Shown: positions 12,237-21,610 of the stretch, in pieces
How positions within the stretch are numbered: the first letter of the stretch is position 1
Layout of the letters: the number at the start of each line of letters is the position of its first letter
Assembly: GCF_021432085.1 (NCBI RefSeq)
Contig: NZ_CP090366.1
Coordinates: 806,001-870,000, forward strand
DNA: 64,000 nucleotides
From: Stutzerimonas kunmingensis
GTDB lineage: Bacteria; Pseudomonadota; Gammaproteobacteria; Pseudomonadales; Pseudomonadaceae
Reading direction: 5' to 3'
Translations under genes and position numbers: made by a program
The notes under the pieces: generated by a model
What the model saw: the letters and a program-made list of their open reading frames with translations, nothing else
Databases searched by the model: none
Told to the model about the DNA's origin: nothing

Positions 12237-14984
12237 ATGAATGCCTCGATGCCAGCTTTGCTGCCGCTGATCCCCACCAAACTGGCGATCCCCATGCTGC
12301 CGCCGGGCCTGCTCGAACGCCCGCGCCTGGACGAGTGGCAGCTGCGCCTGCCGCAGGTGCGTCTGGCCGTGCTGCACGCGGCCAGCGGCTTCGGCAAGAC
12401 CACCCTGGCGGCGCAGTGGGCGCGGGCTTTCGATGGCCGCGTCGCCTGGCTGCAGCTGCATGCCAGCGACAATCTGGCGCTGCAGTTCGGCCGCTACCTG
12501 ACCCACACGCTGGATCGCCAGCTCGATGCCGGTTGCCCGCTGTCCGCTGCGCTCGCCGAGCAGGGGCAGGTGTCGCTGGATGCGCTGTTCACCCAGCTGC
12601 TGGCCGAGCTGCCGGGCGAGCACGAGGCAATTCTCATCGTGCTCGACGAGTTCGAGGTCCTGCACGAGCGCGAGCTGATTGCCGGGCTGCGTTTCTTCCT
12701 GCGCCACATGCCCTGCTGGATGACCTTGCTGGTGTGCAGCCGTCGCCTGCCGGAACTGGGCGTCGCCGAGCTGCGGGTCAAGCATCAGCTGCTGCTGCTC
12801 AATGCCCGTCAGCTGGCCTTCGAGGACGACGAGGTGCAGGCCTTGCTGCAGCTGGGCGTGCCGGTGAACATCAACCGCGAGCAGGTCGAACGGCTCAACC
12901 GGCGCATCGGTGGCTGGCCCTGCGCACTGCAGCTGGCGCTGCAGGAAGTGCAGACCAGCCGCGGCATGGACCTGTTTCTGGAGAACCTGCTGCTCGGCCA
13001 CCCCGACATCCGCGACTACATGCGCGAACAGGTAATCGAGGGCCTGCCCGAAGACCTGCGTGGTTTTCTCGAAGCCACCTGCCTGCTCGACCGCTTCGAT
13101 GCCGCGCTGGCCGACCGCCTGACCGAAGCCTGCCACGGTCGCGAGATGCTCGAACGGCTCGAGCGTGGCGGCCTGTTCATCCAACCGCTGGACAACCTGC
13201 GCCGCTGGTACAGCTACCATCCATTGTTCGCCGTGTTCTTGCAGGGCGAGCTGCGCACCCTCCAGCCGCAGCGGCTCAACCAGTTGCATCTGCGTGCCGC
13301 CGAAGCGCTGCTGGCCGAGAATCTGCCCGAGGAGGCCGCACGCCACGCGGTGCAGGCAGGCGATCCGCTGCAGGTCGCCGAAATACTCCAGCGCCACGGG
13401 CGCGCCTTCTACCGCCAGGGCCAGCTCGGGCTGCTGCAGCAATCCCTGGAAACCCTGCCGGAAACCGTGATTGCCGGCTCGCCGCTGCTCACCCTGCTGC
13501 AAGCCTGGGTGTCGCAGAATTCCTATCAGTTCGATCACGTCGAGCGCTGGTTCAAGGCCGCCGAGCTGGCCCTGCAGCGCAGCTGCTCCGAGCAGGACTG
13601 GGCGCGCATCGTCTGCGAATTCAATGCGGTGCGCGCGCAGGTGGCGATGAACCAGGGCGACGAGCAGCGCGCCATCGCCCTGGCCCAGGAGGCGCTGACC
13701 TGCGAGCCGCTGATCATGCGCACCTCGCGCGTGGCGGCGATGTCCGGGCTGGCCGAGGTGCACTTCGTTCAGGGCGCACTGCCACAGGCGCAGAAGCAGT
13801 ACGAGGAAGCCGAGCGCCGTGCTCGCGAGATCAATGCCTCGCACCTGGTGGTCTGGAGCCTCGGCCAACTGTCGGAGATCGCCATCGCCCAGGGGCATCT
13901 GCAGAAGGCCTACACCCTGCAGGAACGGGCCATCCAGTACATCGAACAGCAGCATCTGCGTGCCACGCCCATTGTCGAGTTCATCTATCGGGTGCGCGGC
14001 CAGGTGCTGCTGGAGTGGCATCAGCTGGACGCCGCCGAGCAATGCGCGCTGCAGGGCATCCAGATTCTCGACGAGCTTGGCGACCAGCGCTGGCGCCTGC
14101 AGAGCCACACGTTGCTGGCCGGCGTCGCCTACGCCCGCGGCCAGCAGAGCGCTTGTGCCGATTACATCAGTCAGATGCAGGCGATGCTCGCCGATGATCG
14201 CTACCACATCGACTGGCTGGCCAACGCCCACGCGGTGATGCTTGCCTACTGGGATTCCAGCCAGGATCGCGAGGCGATTCGTCAATGGCTGATCAGCGCG
14301 CCACCGGTCAGCGCCGGCGCCAACCACTTCTCCCAGCTCAATGCGCGCAACCATGCCCGTGCCCACGTGGCGCTGGGACAGCTGGACAGCGCGCTGCCGA
14401 TCCTGCGCCAGTTGCTGACCGATGCCGAGCGCCACGGCCTGGTGATGGATCGCAACCGTAACCACATCCTTCTGGCGCAGCTGCACTGGCTGCGTGAAGA
14501 ACGCCAGCAGGCGCTGGATCACCTGCAACGGGCCATGACCCTGGCCAGTGGCAGCGGCGCCGTTGGCAGCTTCCTGCGGGTCGGCAAGCCGATCATTGGC
14601 ATGCTCAAGTGCCTGCTGCACGAACGCACCCTCGACGAACCGGAAGCCCAGCGCGCCACGCGGCTGATCCAGCTGGCGCAGCAGCAGCGCGACTTCAGCC
14701 GCGCCATCCGCATCACTCTCGACGAGGCGGTGATCCAGGACATCATCAATCGCCCCGACGTCCCCGAGCTGATCCGCCGCTCACCGCTGACCCGGCGCGA
14801 ATGGCAGGTGCTGAGCCTGATCCACGCCGGGCAGTCCAACGAGCAGATCGCCGATCACCTCAACGTTGCGCCCACCACCATCAAGACGCACATCCGCAGC
14901 CTCTACCAGAAGCTCAACATCACCCACCGCAGCGAAGCGGTGCAGCTGGCACGCGACCTGCTGAGCAAGATTCAGGGCGACTAG
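12237..14984 (+). CDS. malT: Maltose regulon activator MalT
   Basis: ATP- and maltotriose-dependent LuxR-type activator of 915 residues (E. coli 901). The Walker A motif is ASGFGKTT (residues 49-56), the Walker B-like stretch is ILIVLDEFEVL, then comes a long helical-repeat region that in this family binds maltotriose. The C-terminal LuxR helix-turn-helix starts SPLTRREWQVLSLIHAGQSN. The ATG at 12237 follows an AGGGAG site, and an in-frame ATG at 12174 is less likely. Unlike in E. coli, malT follows malG directly, and exact MalT boxes lie before malE and maa. Confidence 0.95.
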   Translation: MNASMPALLPLIPTKLAIPMLPPGLLERPRLDEWQLRLPQVRLAVLHAASGFGKTTLAAQWARAFDGRVAWLQLHASDNLALQFGRYLTHTLDRQLDAGCPLSAALAEQGQVSLDALFTQLLAELPGEHEAILIVLDEFEVLHERELIAGLRFFLRHMPCWMTLLVCSRRLPELGVAELRVKHQLLLLNARQLAFEDDEVQALLQLGVPVNINREQVERLNRRIGGWPCALQLALQEVQTSRGMDLFLENLLLGHPDIRDYMREQVIEGLPEDLRGFLEATCLLDRFDAALADRLTEACHGREMLERLERGGLFIQPLDNLRRWYSYHPLFAVFLQGELRTLQPQRLNQLHLRAAEALLAENLPEEAARHAVQAGDPLQVAEILQRHGRAFYRQGQLGLLQQSLETLPETVIAGSPLLTLLQAWVSQNSYQFDHVERWFKAAELALQRSCSEQDWARIVCEFNAVRAQVAMNQGDEQRAIALAQEALTCEPLIMRTSRVAAMSGLAEVHFVQGALPQAQKQYEEAERRAREINASHLVVWSLGQLSEIAIAQGHLQKAYTLQERAIQYIEQQHLRATPIVEFIYRVRGQVLLEWHQLDAAEQCALQGIQILDELGDQRWRLQSHTLLAGVAYARGQQSACADYISQMQAMLADDRYHIDWLANAHAVMLAYWDSSQDREAIRQWLISAPPVSAGANHFSQLNARNHARAHVALGQLDSALPILRQLLTDAERHGLVMDRNRNHILLAQLHWLREERQQALDHLQRAMTLASGSGAVGSFLRVGKPIIGMLKCLLHERTLDEPEAQRATRLIQLAQQQRDFSRAIRITLDEAVIQDIINRPDVPELIRRSPLTRREWQVLSLIHAGQSNEQIADHLNVAPTTIKTHIRSLYQKLNITHRSEAVQLARDLLSKIQGD

Positions 14985-15120
14985 GCCCGCTCGCCGCCGC
15001 CGATGCGACCGGCTATGCTCGCGGGCCGTACAGCACAACAGGGATGTGGCGGATGATGACGACAGCTCAGCGAACCGCCCGGCACGCGCCGGGCGCAGTA
15101 CAGCACGACGGGGGCCGCCC

Positions 15121-15549
15121 ATGAGCCTGACCCGCGTCCTGTTTATCGCCGCCGTCCTGGGTCTCGGCTACAAGCTGTGGAGCGGGCATCAGCAGGAGAT
15201 ACTGCTCCAGGCAGGCACGACAATTAGCCCCTCGGGGTTCATCTCGGTGGCGATGCCCGGTGGTGCGCGCCCGGGCGTGGTGATGGTTTTCGCACCGGTC
15301 AACTGCCCTTCTGATGAAGCGCGGCGGGCCGACGAACTGGCGGCCGGGCTGTCCCGTATGGGCATCGCGGTGCAACGCTCCAGTCACTTCACTACCGAGA
15401 CGAACAACCCCAACGCCGAGCAGCAGGCGCAGCTCCAGCGCACAGTCGCGGTGCTAAACGGTGGCATTCCCGCCGTGTTCTTCAATGGCATGGGCAAGGC
15501 CAACCCCACCCTGGACGAGGTAGTGGCCCAGGTTCGCGCGCCGCGCTGA
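15121..15549 (+). CDS. Small membrane-anchored protein, thioredoxin-like hints
   Basis: A 142-residue protein of unknown function. One hydrophobic N-terminal segment (LTRVLFIAAVLGLGYKLW) is followed by a soluble domain. VVMVFAPVNCPS followed by a helix (DEARRADELAAGLSRMGI) and PAVFFNGMGKANPTLDEVVAQV are reminiscent of a glutaredoxin/thioredoxin layout with a single Cys and no CxxC. This similarity is visual only. The start at 15121 puts the hydrophobic segment first; the frame extends upstream without a convincing ribosome site. It follows malT by 136 bp. Confidence 0.6.
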   Translation: MSLTRVLFIAAVLGLGYKLWSGHQQEILLQAGTTISPSGFISVAMPGGARPGVVMVFAPVNCPSDEARRADELAAGLSRMGIAVQRSSHFTTETNNPNAEQQAQLQRTVAVLNGGIPAVFFNGMGKANPTLDEVVAQVRAPR

Positions 15550-15594
15550 ACTCACCGGCAATGCGCCGCTAGCGCTTGGACTGCAGGACCTCGC

Positions 15595-16218
15595 TCAGCC
15601 CTTCCACTGCGTCTGGGCGAAGGCGGGCAGGGCGTTGGCGCGCTGCGACGCGGAGGCCAGGTGCGGAAAGGTGCCGTCCGGCGCCAGCGTGTCGGGCAGG
15701 GTGATACGGGCGAAGTCGTAGGCGACCACCGCGCTGATATCCACCTGGCTCATGCGCTCGCCGAGCAAGGGCCGCTCGCCGCGCTCGGCCTGGTGCGCAT
15801 CCAGCAATGCCAGCGCGCCGCGCGCCTGGTCCTCGCAATGGCGATACCAGTCGTCCCAGACCAGTCCTTCTGGCCGCCGATCGCGTTCGTAGTAGGCCGC
15901 CACGGTTTTCTCGCAGGCACCGACGGCGAAGGCCAGCAGGTTCATCGCCTCGCTGCGCTGGGGGCCGGACAGCGGCAGCAGTGCGCGCTCGGCGCCCGCC
16001 TGCTGATCGAAATAATCGAGAATGGCGTTGCTGTCGATCAGCACCTGGCCATCGTCCAGCACCAGCGCCGGCAAGCGACCCAGCGGCGAGTATCCGCGAA
16101 TCTTCAGACTATCCGTCAGTACGCTGAGCGGTTCGTTGGTGAATGGTACGTCCAACAGATGCAGGCTGACGCCGACGCGGCGGACGAAAGGCGACATGTA
16201 GCGACCGATCAGTTTCAC
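15595..16218 (-). CDS. Glutathione S-transferase family protein
   Basis: A 207-residue cytosolic GST-fold protein. The N-terminal thioredoxin-like domain starts VKLIGRYMSPFVRRVGVSL and contains the glutathione-binding turn GRLPALVLDDGQVLIDSNAIL with the conserved cis-Pro and Ser. The C-terminal helical domain contains SQVDISAVVAYDF. The GTG at 16218 is preferred because GGAG lies eight bases upstream and the family begins at this point; the longer frame to 16395 would add unrelated residues. The substrate is unknown. It separates the mal genes but has no evident maltose role. Confidence 0.88.
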   Translation of the reverse strand: MKLIGRYMSPFVRRVGVSLHLLDVPFTNEPLSVLTDSLKIRGYSPLGRLPALVLDDGQVLIDSNAILDYFDQQAGAERALLPLSGPQRSEAMNLLAFAVGACEKTVAAYYERDRRPEGLVWDDWYRHCEDQARGALALLDAHQAERGERPLLGERMSQVDISAVVAYDFARITLPDTLAPDGTFPHLASASQRANALPAFAQTQWKG

Positions 16219-16330
16219 AGGCAGTGCTCCAGAGGCGATTGGACGGTGCATCAACCCTAGTCGAGCCCGCCGGTGGATGCGAAGGCGCCGGGCCGAACCG
16301 TCCATCGCCTCGCCCGCTCGCCGCCGGGCG

Positions 16331-16340
16331 GGGGAGGAGG
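16331..16340 (+). promoter_or_regulatory. MalT box before maa
   Basis: GGGGAGGAGG is an exact consensus MalT box 54 bp upstream of the maltose O-acetyltransferase start codon, in the same direction. It lies in a G-rich stretch, so a chance match is possible, but gene and site agree. Confidence 0.55.
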
Positions 16341-16393
16341 AGCGCAGCGCCAGGCTGTGGCACCCTCGGGCCTTCAGAGATGGAGGCGTTGCC

Positions 16394-16942
16394 ATGGCGA
16401 TGAGCGAGAAGCAGAAGATGCTGGCCGGCGGGCTGTACTACCCCGGTGACCCGGAGATCCTCGCCGATCAGGCCGCTGCCAAGGCCTGGATGGTGCGCTA
16501 CAACGCGGCGCTCGCGGCCTCGCCGGACGAGCGTCGGGCGCTGCTGGCCGAGCGGCTGGCCTCGGTCGGTGCCGGCGCGGTGATCCGTCCGCCGTTCCAC
16601 TGCGACTACGGCTACAACATCCACCTGGGCGAAGGCGCCTTTCTCAATTTCAACTGTGTGATTCTCGATGTGGTGGAGGTGCACATCGGCGCCGGTGCGC
16701 AGATCGGGCCGGCGGTGCAGCTCTACACCGCCGACCATCCGCGTGACCCCGAGGCGCGTCGTTCGGGCGTGGAGTTCGGTCGGCCGATCCATATCGGTCG
16801 CAATGTCTGGGTCGGTGGTGGGGCGATCATCCTGCCGGGCGTGACGGTGGGCGACGATGCGGTGATCGGCGCCGGCAGCGTGGTGACCCGTGACGTGCCG
16901 GCCGGCGCCACGGTGGTCGGCAACCCGGCGCGGATGTGCTGA
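16394..16942 (+). CDS. maa: Maltose O-acetyltransferase
   Basis: Left-handed beta-helix (hexapeptide repeat) acetyltransferase of 182 residues (E. coli Maa 183) that transfers acetyl from acetyl-CoA to maltose or other sugars. Family landmarks are KMLAGGLYYPGDPE at the N terminus, FHCDYGYNIHLGEGAFLNFNCVILD, the catalytic-His region YTADHPRDPEARRSG, and the repeats ending VVTRDVPAGATVVGNPARM. The ATG at 16394 follows GGAGG by seven bases; an ATG at 16403 is also possible. It may remove excess sugar during maltose uptake. Confidence 0.93.
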   Translation: MAMSEKQKMLAGGLYYPGDPEILADQAAAKAWMVRYNAALAASPDERRALLAERLASVGAGAVIRPPFHCDYGYNIHLGEGAFLNFNCVILDVVEVHIGAGAQIGPAVQLYTADHPRDPEARRSGVEFGRPIHIGRNVWVGGGAIILPGVTVGDDAVIGAGSVVTRDVPAGATVVGNPARMC

Positions 16943-16961
16943 CCGGCTCGCTGTCGCCGTC

Positions 16962-17029
16962 TACGCCCTCGGCCAGCGGACCGTCTACGCCCGGCCCTTA
17001 CGCCTGCGCCCGCCCGCCGCCGGAGGATG
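16962..17029 (+). promoter_or_regulatory. TACGCC repeats before GH13 glucosidase
   Basis: TACGCCC occurs at 16962 and 16986 and TACGCC at 16999. The last two are 13 bases apart, the same spacing as the pair before malE. A weak MalT-like core GGAGGA (CCGGAGGATG, 17020-17029) lies 60 bp before the start codon. This resembles the arrangement upstream of malE. Confidence 0.4.
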
Positions 17030-17089
17030 TTGCGACCGCTTGCCGCACCTAGAGTGACCCCGTCTTCACGCTCACTCAAGGTACGTGGT

Positions 17090-18718
17090 ATGTCCGAGCA
17101 ACTTCAGAACTGGTGGCGCGGCGGGGTGATCTATCAGGTCTACCCGCGCAGCTTCTTCGACAGCAACGGCGACGGCGTGGGCGACCTGCCCGGCGTGCTG
17201 CATAAGCTGGACTACATCGCCAGCCTCAACGTCGACGCCATCTGGCTGTCGCCCTTCTTCACTTCGCCGATGAAGGATTTCGGCTACGACGTGGCCGACT
17301 ATCGCGGCGTCGATCCGCTGTTCGGCACCCTCGACGACTTCGTCCGGTTGGTCGAGGCCTGCCACGAACGCGGCATGCGCGTGCTGATCGACCAGGTGCT
17401 CAACCATTCTTCCGACCAGCATCAGTGGTTCGTCGAAAGCCGTTCCAGCCGCGACAACGACAAGGCCGACTGGTACGTCTGGGCCGATCCCAAGCCGGAC
17501 GGCACCGTGCCGAACAACTGGCTGTCGGTGTTCGGCGGTCCGGCCTGGAGCTGGGACAGTCGGCGCCGGCAGTACTACCTGCACAACTTCCTCTCCAGCC
17601 AGCCGGACCTGAATTTCCACTGTCCGGCCGTGCAGGATCAGGTGCTCGACGACATGGAGTTCTGGCTCAAGCTGGGCGTGGACGGTTTCCGCCTGGATGC
17701 AGCGAACTTCTACTTCCACGACGCCGAACTGCGCGACAACCCGCCGAACACGGAGATTCGCGAAGGCAGCATCGGCGTGCGCGTCGACAACCCCTACGCC
17801 TACCAGCGCCATATCTACGACAAGACGCGGCCGGAAAACATGGACTTCCTGCGCCGTCTGCGGGCCCTGCTGCAGCGCTATCCCGGTGCCTCCTCGGTAG
17901 CCGAGATCGGCTGCGACGAATCCTTGCGCACTATGGCCGCCTACACCAGCGGCGGCGACACGCTGCACATGGCGTATTCCTTCGACCTGCTCACCGAGCA
18001 GTGCAGCCCGGCCTATATCCGCCACACCGTGGAAGGCATCGAGCGCGAACTCGCGGACGGTTGGTCGTGCTGGTCGATGGGCAACCACGATGTGGTGCGG
18101 GTTATGACGCGCTGGGCCCTCAATGGCCGGCCCGACCCGGAGCGCGGCAGGCTGCTGATGGCACTGCTGTTGTCCCTGCGCGGCAGTGTCTGCCTCTATC
18201 AGGGCGAGGAGCTGGGCCTGCCGGAAGCGGAACTGCGCTACGAGGATCTGGTCGATCCGTACGGCATTACCTTCTGGCCGGAATTCAAGGGCCGCGACGG
18301 CTGCCGCACGCCGATGCCGTGGCAGAGCGAGGCGCATCATGCCGGCTTTACCGGTAGCCAGCCGTGGTTGCCGGTGGACGACTCGCACCGTTCGCTTTCC
18401 GTGGCGGCGCAGGAAGCCGATCCGCACTCGATGCTCAACTGCTACCGTCGCTTCCTCGGCTGGCGGCGCGAGCAGCGTCTGCTGATCGAGGGCGATATCC
18501 GCATGGTCTACCATGACGACGCCCTGCTGGTGTTCGAGCGCCGGCTCGGGGGGGAGGTCTGGCTGTGCCTGTTCAACCTCGGCGATCTGCCGCGCAGCTA
18601 CGAGCTGCCGGGGCAGGCGGTGCCGCTGGTGGACGTGCCGGCGAGTTTCGCCGAATACGACGGCCAGTGGGCGCGGCTGCCGGCCCATGGCTTCGGCTAC
18701 GTGCGGCTCGCGGGTTAA
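17090..18718 (+). CDS. GH13 alpha-glucosidase
   Basis: Cytoplasmic exo-acting GH13 enzyme of 542 residues that probably hydrolyses maltose and maltodextrins after uptake. It has no signal peptide and begins WWRGGVIYQVYPRSFFDSNGDGVGDLPG, typical of the alpha-glucosidase/oligo-1,6-glucosidase subfamilies. The nucleophile is in GVDGFRLDAANF (about residue 202), the acid/base Glu in AEIGCDE (about 273) and the third Asp in GNHDVVR (about 333). The ATG at 17090 follows AAGG. Whether alpha-1,4 or alpha-1,6 bonds are preferred cannot be decided by eye. malK follows it. Confidence 0.92.
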   Translation: MSEQLQNWWRGGVIYQVYPRSFFDSNGDGVGDLPGVLHKLDYIASLNVDAIWLSPFFTSPMKDFGYDVADYRGVDPLFGTLDDFVRLVEACHERGMRVLIDQVLNHSSDQHQWFVESRSSRDNDKADWYVWADPKPDGTVPNNWLSVFGGPAWSWDSRRRQYYLHNFLSSQPDLNFHCPAVQDQVLDDMEFWLKLGVDGFRLDAANFYFHDAELRDNPPNTEIREGSIGVRVDNPYAYQRHIYDKTRPENMDFLRRLRALLQRYPGASSVAEIGCDESLRTMAAYTSGGDTLHMAYSFDLLTEQCSPAYIRHTVEGIERELADGWSCWSMGNHDVVRVMTRWALNGRPDPERGRLLMALLLSLRGSVCLYQGEELGLPEAELRYEDLVDPYGITFWPEFKGRDGCRTPMPWQSEAHHAGFTGSQPWLPVDDSHRSLSVAAQEADPHSMLNCYRRFLGWRREQRLLIEGDIRMVYHDDALLVFERRLGGEVWLCLFNLGDLPRSYELPGQAVPLVDVPASFAEYDGQWARLPAHGFGYVRLAG

Positions 18719-18728
18719 GGGGGCGTCG

Positions 18729-18755
18729 GCAGCGGTGGGGGTGTCCCACCGCTGC
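18729..18755 (+). repeat. Perfect 11-bp stem-loop between glucosidase gene and malK
   Basis: GCAGCGGTGGG pairs with CCCACCGCTGC around a five-base loop, ten bases after the glucosidase stop. There is no T tract, so it is more likely an mRNA processing or stability element, or a weak attenuator, than a true terminator. Confidence 0.6.
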
Positions 18756-18799
18756 GCCAGATAACGAGAGCTTGGCGGCATCAACGGAGAACAACAACG

Positions 18800-19915
18800 A
18801 TGGCCAGTGTCACGCTGCGCGACATCTGCAAGAGTTACGACGGTACGCCGATCACCCGGCATATCGACCTGGATATCGAAGACGGTGAGTTCGTCGTCTT
18901 CGTCGGCCCGTCCGGCTGCGGCAAGTCCACGCTGCTGCGACTGATCGCCGGGCTGGAGGACATCACTTCGGGCGATCTGCTGATCGGCGACCAGCGCGTC
19001 AACGACCTGCCGCCGAAGGATCGTTCGGTTGGCATGGTCTTCCAGTCCTACGCCCTCTATCCGCACATGACCGTGGCAGAGAACATGGCCTTCGGCCTCA
19101 AGCTCGCCAGCGTCGATAAGCGCGAGATCGCCCGTCGCGTGGAAGCGGTCGCGGAAATCCTGCAGCTCGACAAACTGCTCGAGCGCAAACCCAAGGACCT
19201 TTCCGGTGGCCAGCGCCAGCGCGTCGCCATCGGCCGCACCATGGTCCGCGAGCCGAAGGTGTTCCTGTTCGACGAACCCCTGTCGAACCTCGACGCCTTC
19301 CTCCGCGTGCAGATGCGCATCGAGATCGCCCGCCTGCACCAGCGCATCCGCTCCACCATGATCTACGTGACCCACGACCAGGTCGAAGCCATGACCCTGG
19401 CCGACAAGATCGTCGTGCTCAACGCCGGCGAAATCGCCCAGGTCGGCCAACCGCTGCACCTGTACCACTACCCGCAGAACCGCTTCGTCGCCGGCTTCCT
19501 CGGCTCGCCGCAGATGAACTTCGTCGAGGTGCGCGCCGTCTCCGCCAGCCCGGAAGCCGTCACCGTGGAACTGCCCAGCGGTTACCCACTGACCCTGCCG
19601 GTGGATGGCAGCGCCGTCAGCGCTGGCGACCCGCTCACCCTCGGCATCCGCCCCGAACACTTCGTCATGCCGGACGAGGCCGACTTCACCTTCCACGGCC
19701 AGATCACTGTGGCCGAGCGTCTGGGCCAGTACAACCTGCTGTACCTCACCCTGGAGCGCCTGCAGGACGTCATCACCCTCTGCGTCGACGGCAACCTGCG
19801 CGTCACCGAAGGCGAAACCTTCGCCGCCGGGCTAAAAGCCGACAAATGCCACCTGTTCCGCGAGAACGGCGACGCCTGCGCCCGGCACTACCGCGAGCCG
19901 GCGATTTATGGGTGA
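18800..19915 (+). CDS. malK: Maltose transporter ATPase MalK
   Basis: ATPase of the MalEFGK2 importer, 371 residues like E. coli MalK. Walker A is GPSGCGKST, the ABC signature [13 protein letters not shown], Walker [13 protein letters not shown] and the H-loop THDQVEAM. The C-terminal regulatory domain (about residues 240-371) is the part that in E. coli binds MalT and enzyme IIA-Glc. The ATG follows a GGAG site. It lies far from malEFG, after the glucosidase gene, and closes the maltose cluster. Confidence 0.95.
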   Translation: MASVTLRDICKSYDGTPITRHIDLDIEDGEFVVFVGPSGCGKSTLLRLIAGLEDITSGDLLIGDQRVNDLPPKDRSVGMVFQSYALYPHMTVAENMAFGLKLASVDKREIARRVEAVAEILQLDKLLERKPKDLSGGQRQRVAIGRTMVREPKVFLFDEPLSNLDAFLRVQMRIEIARLHQRIRSTMIYVTHDQVEAMTLADKIVVLNAGEIAQVGQPLHLYHYPQNRFVAGFLGSPQMNFVEVRAVSASPEAVTVELPSGYPLTLPVDGSAVSAGDPLTLGIRPEHFVMPDEADFTFHGQITVAERLGQYNLLYLTLERLQDVITLCVDGNLRVTEGETFAAGLKADKCHLFRENGDACARHYREPAIYG

Positions 19916-20106
19916 GTGAAACCGCGCCGCTGGACTGGCGGCAGGGTTCTGCTAGGCCAGCTTTAATTGCGCCTGATCGAGTGCGGTAAAACGGCTCCTT
20001 CAGGCTGCTCAGTGCCGACGTCATACAGAGAGGCACGGTCCGCGTGATCGGTGACGCTAGAACCGTTGCCGTGGCGTTTGCTCGGTCGCGTCAAAGGCCA
20101 GGGGGT

Positions 20107-20721
20107 TCATCTGTCGGCCAAGGCCAGGTTTACACCGAGACCGGCAAATGATGCCGCGAAGCCCCGGCGCAGCCAGGCCTGAACTCGCTGCGATTCGATG
20201 ACCGCCTTGCGAAATGCGTGCGCCAGCAGGCCGTAGACAGTAAAGATGGCAAATGTCATCAGCATGAAAGTCGCGCTGAGAACGAGCAGCTGCCCAAGCT
20301 CATCGCCGGCGCCCGGCCGGATGAATTGCGGCAGGAAGGCCAGGAAAAAAATGGTCAGTTTCGGGTTCAGCAGATTGACCAGCAGCGCCTTCGCAACCAG
20401 CGATCGAACCCTGAGTGGTTCACTATCGCCGCCCACCGCCAGCGCAGAGCGGTCACGCCAGGTCGCATAGGCGAGATAGAGCAGGTAGGCGGCACCTGCA
20501 TAGCGCAGAGTCTCGAAGACCAGCGCACTGGAATGCAGGATCGCCGCGACACCGAGAATGGTCGCCAGCAGATGCGGCAGAATCCCGAGCGTACAGGCTG
20601 TCGCGGCCAAAATACCGGCGCGACGGCCGTGCATCAGCGCCGTCGAAACCGTATATATCACCCCCGCGCCGGGTATCAGCACGACGACCAGGCAGGTAAT
20701 CAGATATTCGAGGCTGGGCAT
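20107..20721 (-). CDS. LysE/RhtB-family amino-acid exporter
   Basis: Inner-membrane protein of 204 residues with about six hydrophobic segments. The family pattern includes LIPGAGVIYTVSTALMHGRRAGILAATACTLG near the N terminus and LLVNLLNPKLTIFFLAFLPQF in the middle. Members export amino acids or homoserine lactones; the substrate here is unknown. The ATG at 20721 follows GGAG by five bases, and the longer frame to 20880 has no membrane character. Confidence 0.9.
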   Translation of the reverse strand: MPSLEYLITCLVVVLIPGAGVIYTVSTALMHGRRAGILAATACTLGILPHLLATILGVAAILHSSALVFETLRYAGAAYLLYLAYATWRDRSALAVGGDSEPLRVRSLVAKALLVNLLNPKLTIFFLAFLPQFIRPGAGDELGQLLVLSATFMLMTFAIFTVYGLLAHAFRKAVIESQRVQAWLRRGFAASFAGLGVNLALADR

Positions 20722-20944
20722 TTGGGCTCCTTGATAAGGGGCTGATCGACTGAGCCAGCATAGAGCATTGACGGGCGCCGCCCCAACCGGCGCATATCGC
20801 ATCGCATGGTTCGTCGAAGGCCGCTGCCGCGAAAGCCTCGAGACCTGAGCGCTGGACCCCGTCTGCCCCGCGAGAGTCAACCGCGGTAGTCTGGCGCTTC
20901 GCGTCGGTTATGGCGCATTCGCTCGGAGCCACAGTGAGGTACGA

Positions 20945-21400
20945 ATGCAGGTCAGAAAATCCTCTCGATTGTTCATCGTGGATGCTGATGGACGCCTTTT
21001 ACTTTTCTTGTACAAAGACGAGCATGAAGCGCCCTTCTGGGCGACCGCCGGGGGCGAGCTACAACCTGGCGAAAGCTACGCCGATGCAGCAGCAAGGGAG
21101 CTGTATGAGGAGACCGGCCTAACGCTTCACGTCGGAAAGCTGCTCAAAGAACGAGATGAGGTATATGCCGTAGCACGCTCGACACCGGCGCGCTGGCTGG
21201 AGAAGTACTTCCTCGTGGAATGCCCAGCGGACACGAGCGTGTTCGCGGCAGAATGGACCGAAGAAGAAAAGAGCACCATTCAGAAATGGAAGTGGTGGAG
21301 CTTGAACGAAATGCAGGACCAAGCCGCATCCCTATTCAAGCCCACGTGGCTGCCTGAACTTCTGGGCGCTCTCTTAAGTGATCGTCAGTGCAGCAGCTGA
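20945..21400 (+). CDS. NUDIX hydrolase
   Basis: A 151-residue hydrolase of nucleoside diphosphates linked to another group. The Nudix box starts at GGELQPGESYADAAA and continues RELYEETGL, matching Gx5Ex7REUxEExGU. A Trp-rich C-terminal part (KWKWWSLNEM) completes the fold. The ATG at 20945 follows GAGG. The substrate is unknown. It is the last chromosomal gene before the tmRNA-type attachment site. Confidence 0.9.
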   Translation: MQVRKSSRLFIVDADGRLLLFLYKDEHEAPFWATAGGELQPGESYADAAARELYEETGLTLHVGKLLKERDEVYAVARSTPARWLEKYFLVECPADTSVFAAEWTEEEKSTIQKWKWWSLNEMQDQAASLFKPTWLPELLGALLSDRQCSS

Positions 21401-21540
21401 TTCTGATCGGCGTTCACTTCTAGGACGGGGCTAGCGGTGGGGTGACCCAGTGGAGTGGCCGAGTCGCTACCAAAGCCTTGCACGAGAGCGTGAACGTGCA
21501 AGGGGAAGCGTGCCGAGGCCTCCAGTATTTTCCGATACAC

Positions 21541-21579
21541 GAAAAAAAGCCCCGAGAATCTTGAGATTCTCGGGGCTTT
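21541..21579 (-). terminator. Rho-independent terminator of tmRNA type
   Basis: A perfect 15-bp stem with a four-base loop (arms 21546-21560 and 21565-21579) is followed on the minus strand by seven T residues. It directly follows the CCACCA end of the tmRNA-like sequence, so it is the original terminator of ssrA. Confidence 0.85.
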
Positions 21580-21584
21580 GTATT

Positions 21585-21610
21585 TGGTGGAGCCGGGGGG
21601 ATTTGAATCC
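21585..21610 (-). other. Attachment site: tmRNA (ssrA) 3' end
   Basis: On the minus strand this reads as a T-arm (GGATTCAAATCC) followed by CCCCGGCTCCACCA, the 3' end of pseudomonad tmRNA including CCACCA. Immediately upstream on the minus strand the sequence no longer resembles tmRNA. Only the last 26 bases remain, next to the terminator, as expected for one attachment half-site of an element integrated at ssrA. The intact tmRNA gene should lie at the other end of the element, outside this window. Confidence 0.75.

Noticed and set aside
12105..14621. Minus-strand open frame of 838 codons
   Set aside because: Exact antisense of malT, with Gln/Leu/Ala-rich translation and no recognisable domain.
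17072..19696. Minus-strand open frame of 874 codons
   Set aside because: Antisense of the GH13 glucosidase and malK, His/Val/Ala-rich, without a ribosome site.
21585..21610. A functional tRNA or tmRNA gene
   Set aside because: Only the T-arm and 3' acceptor strand are present; the body of the RNA is missing, so it is called an attachment remnant.
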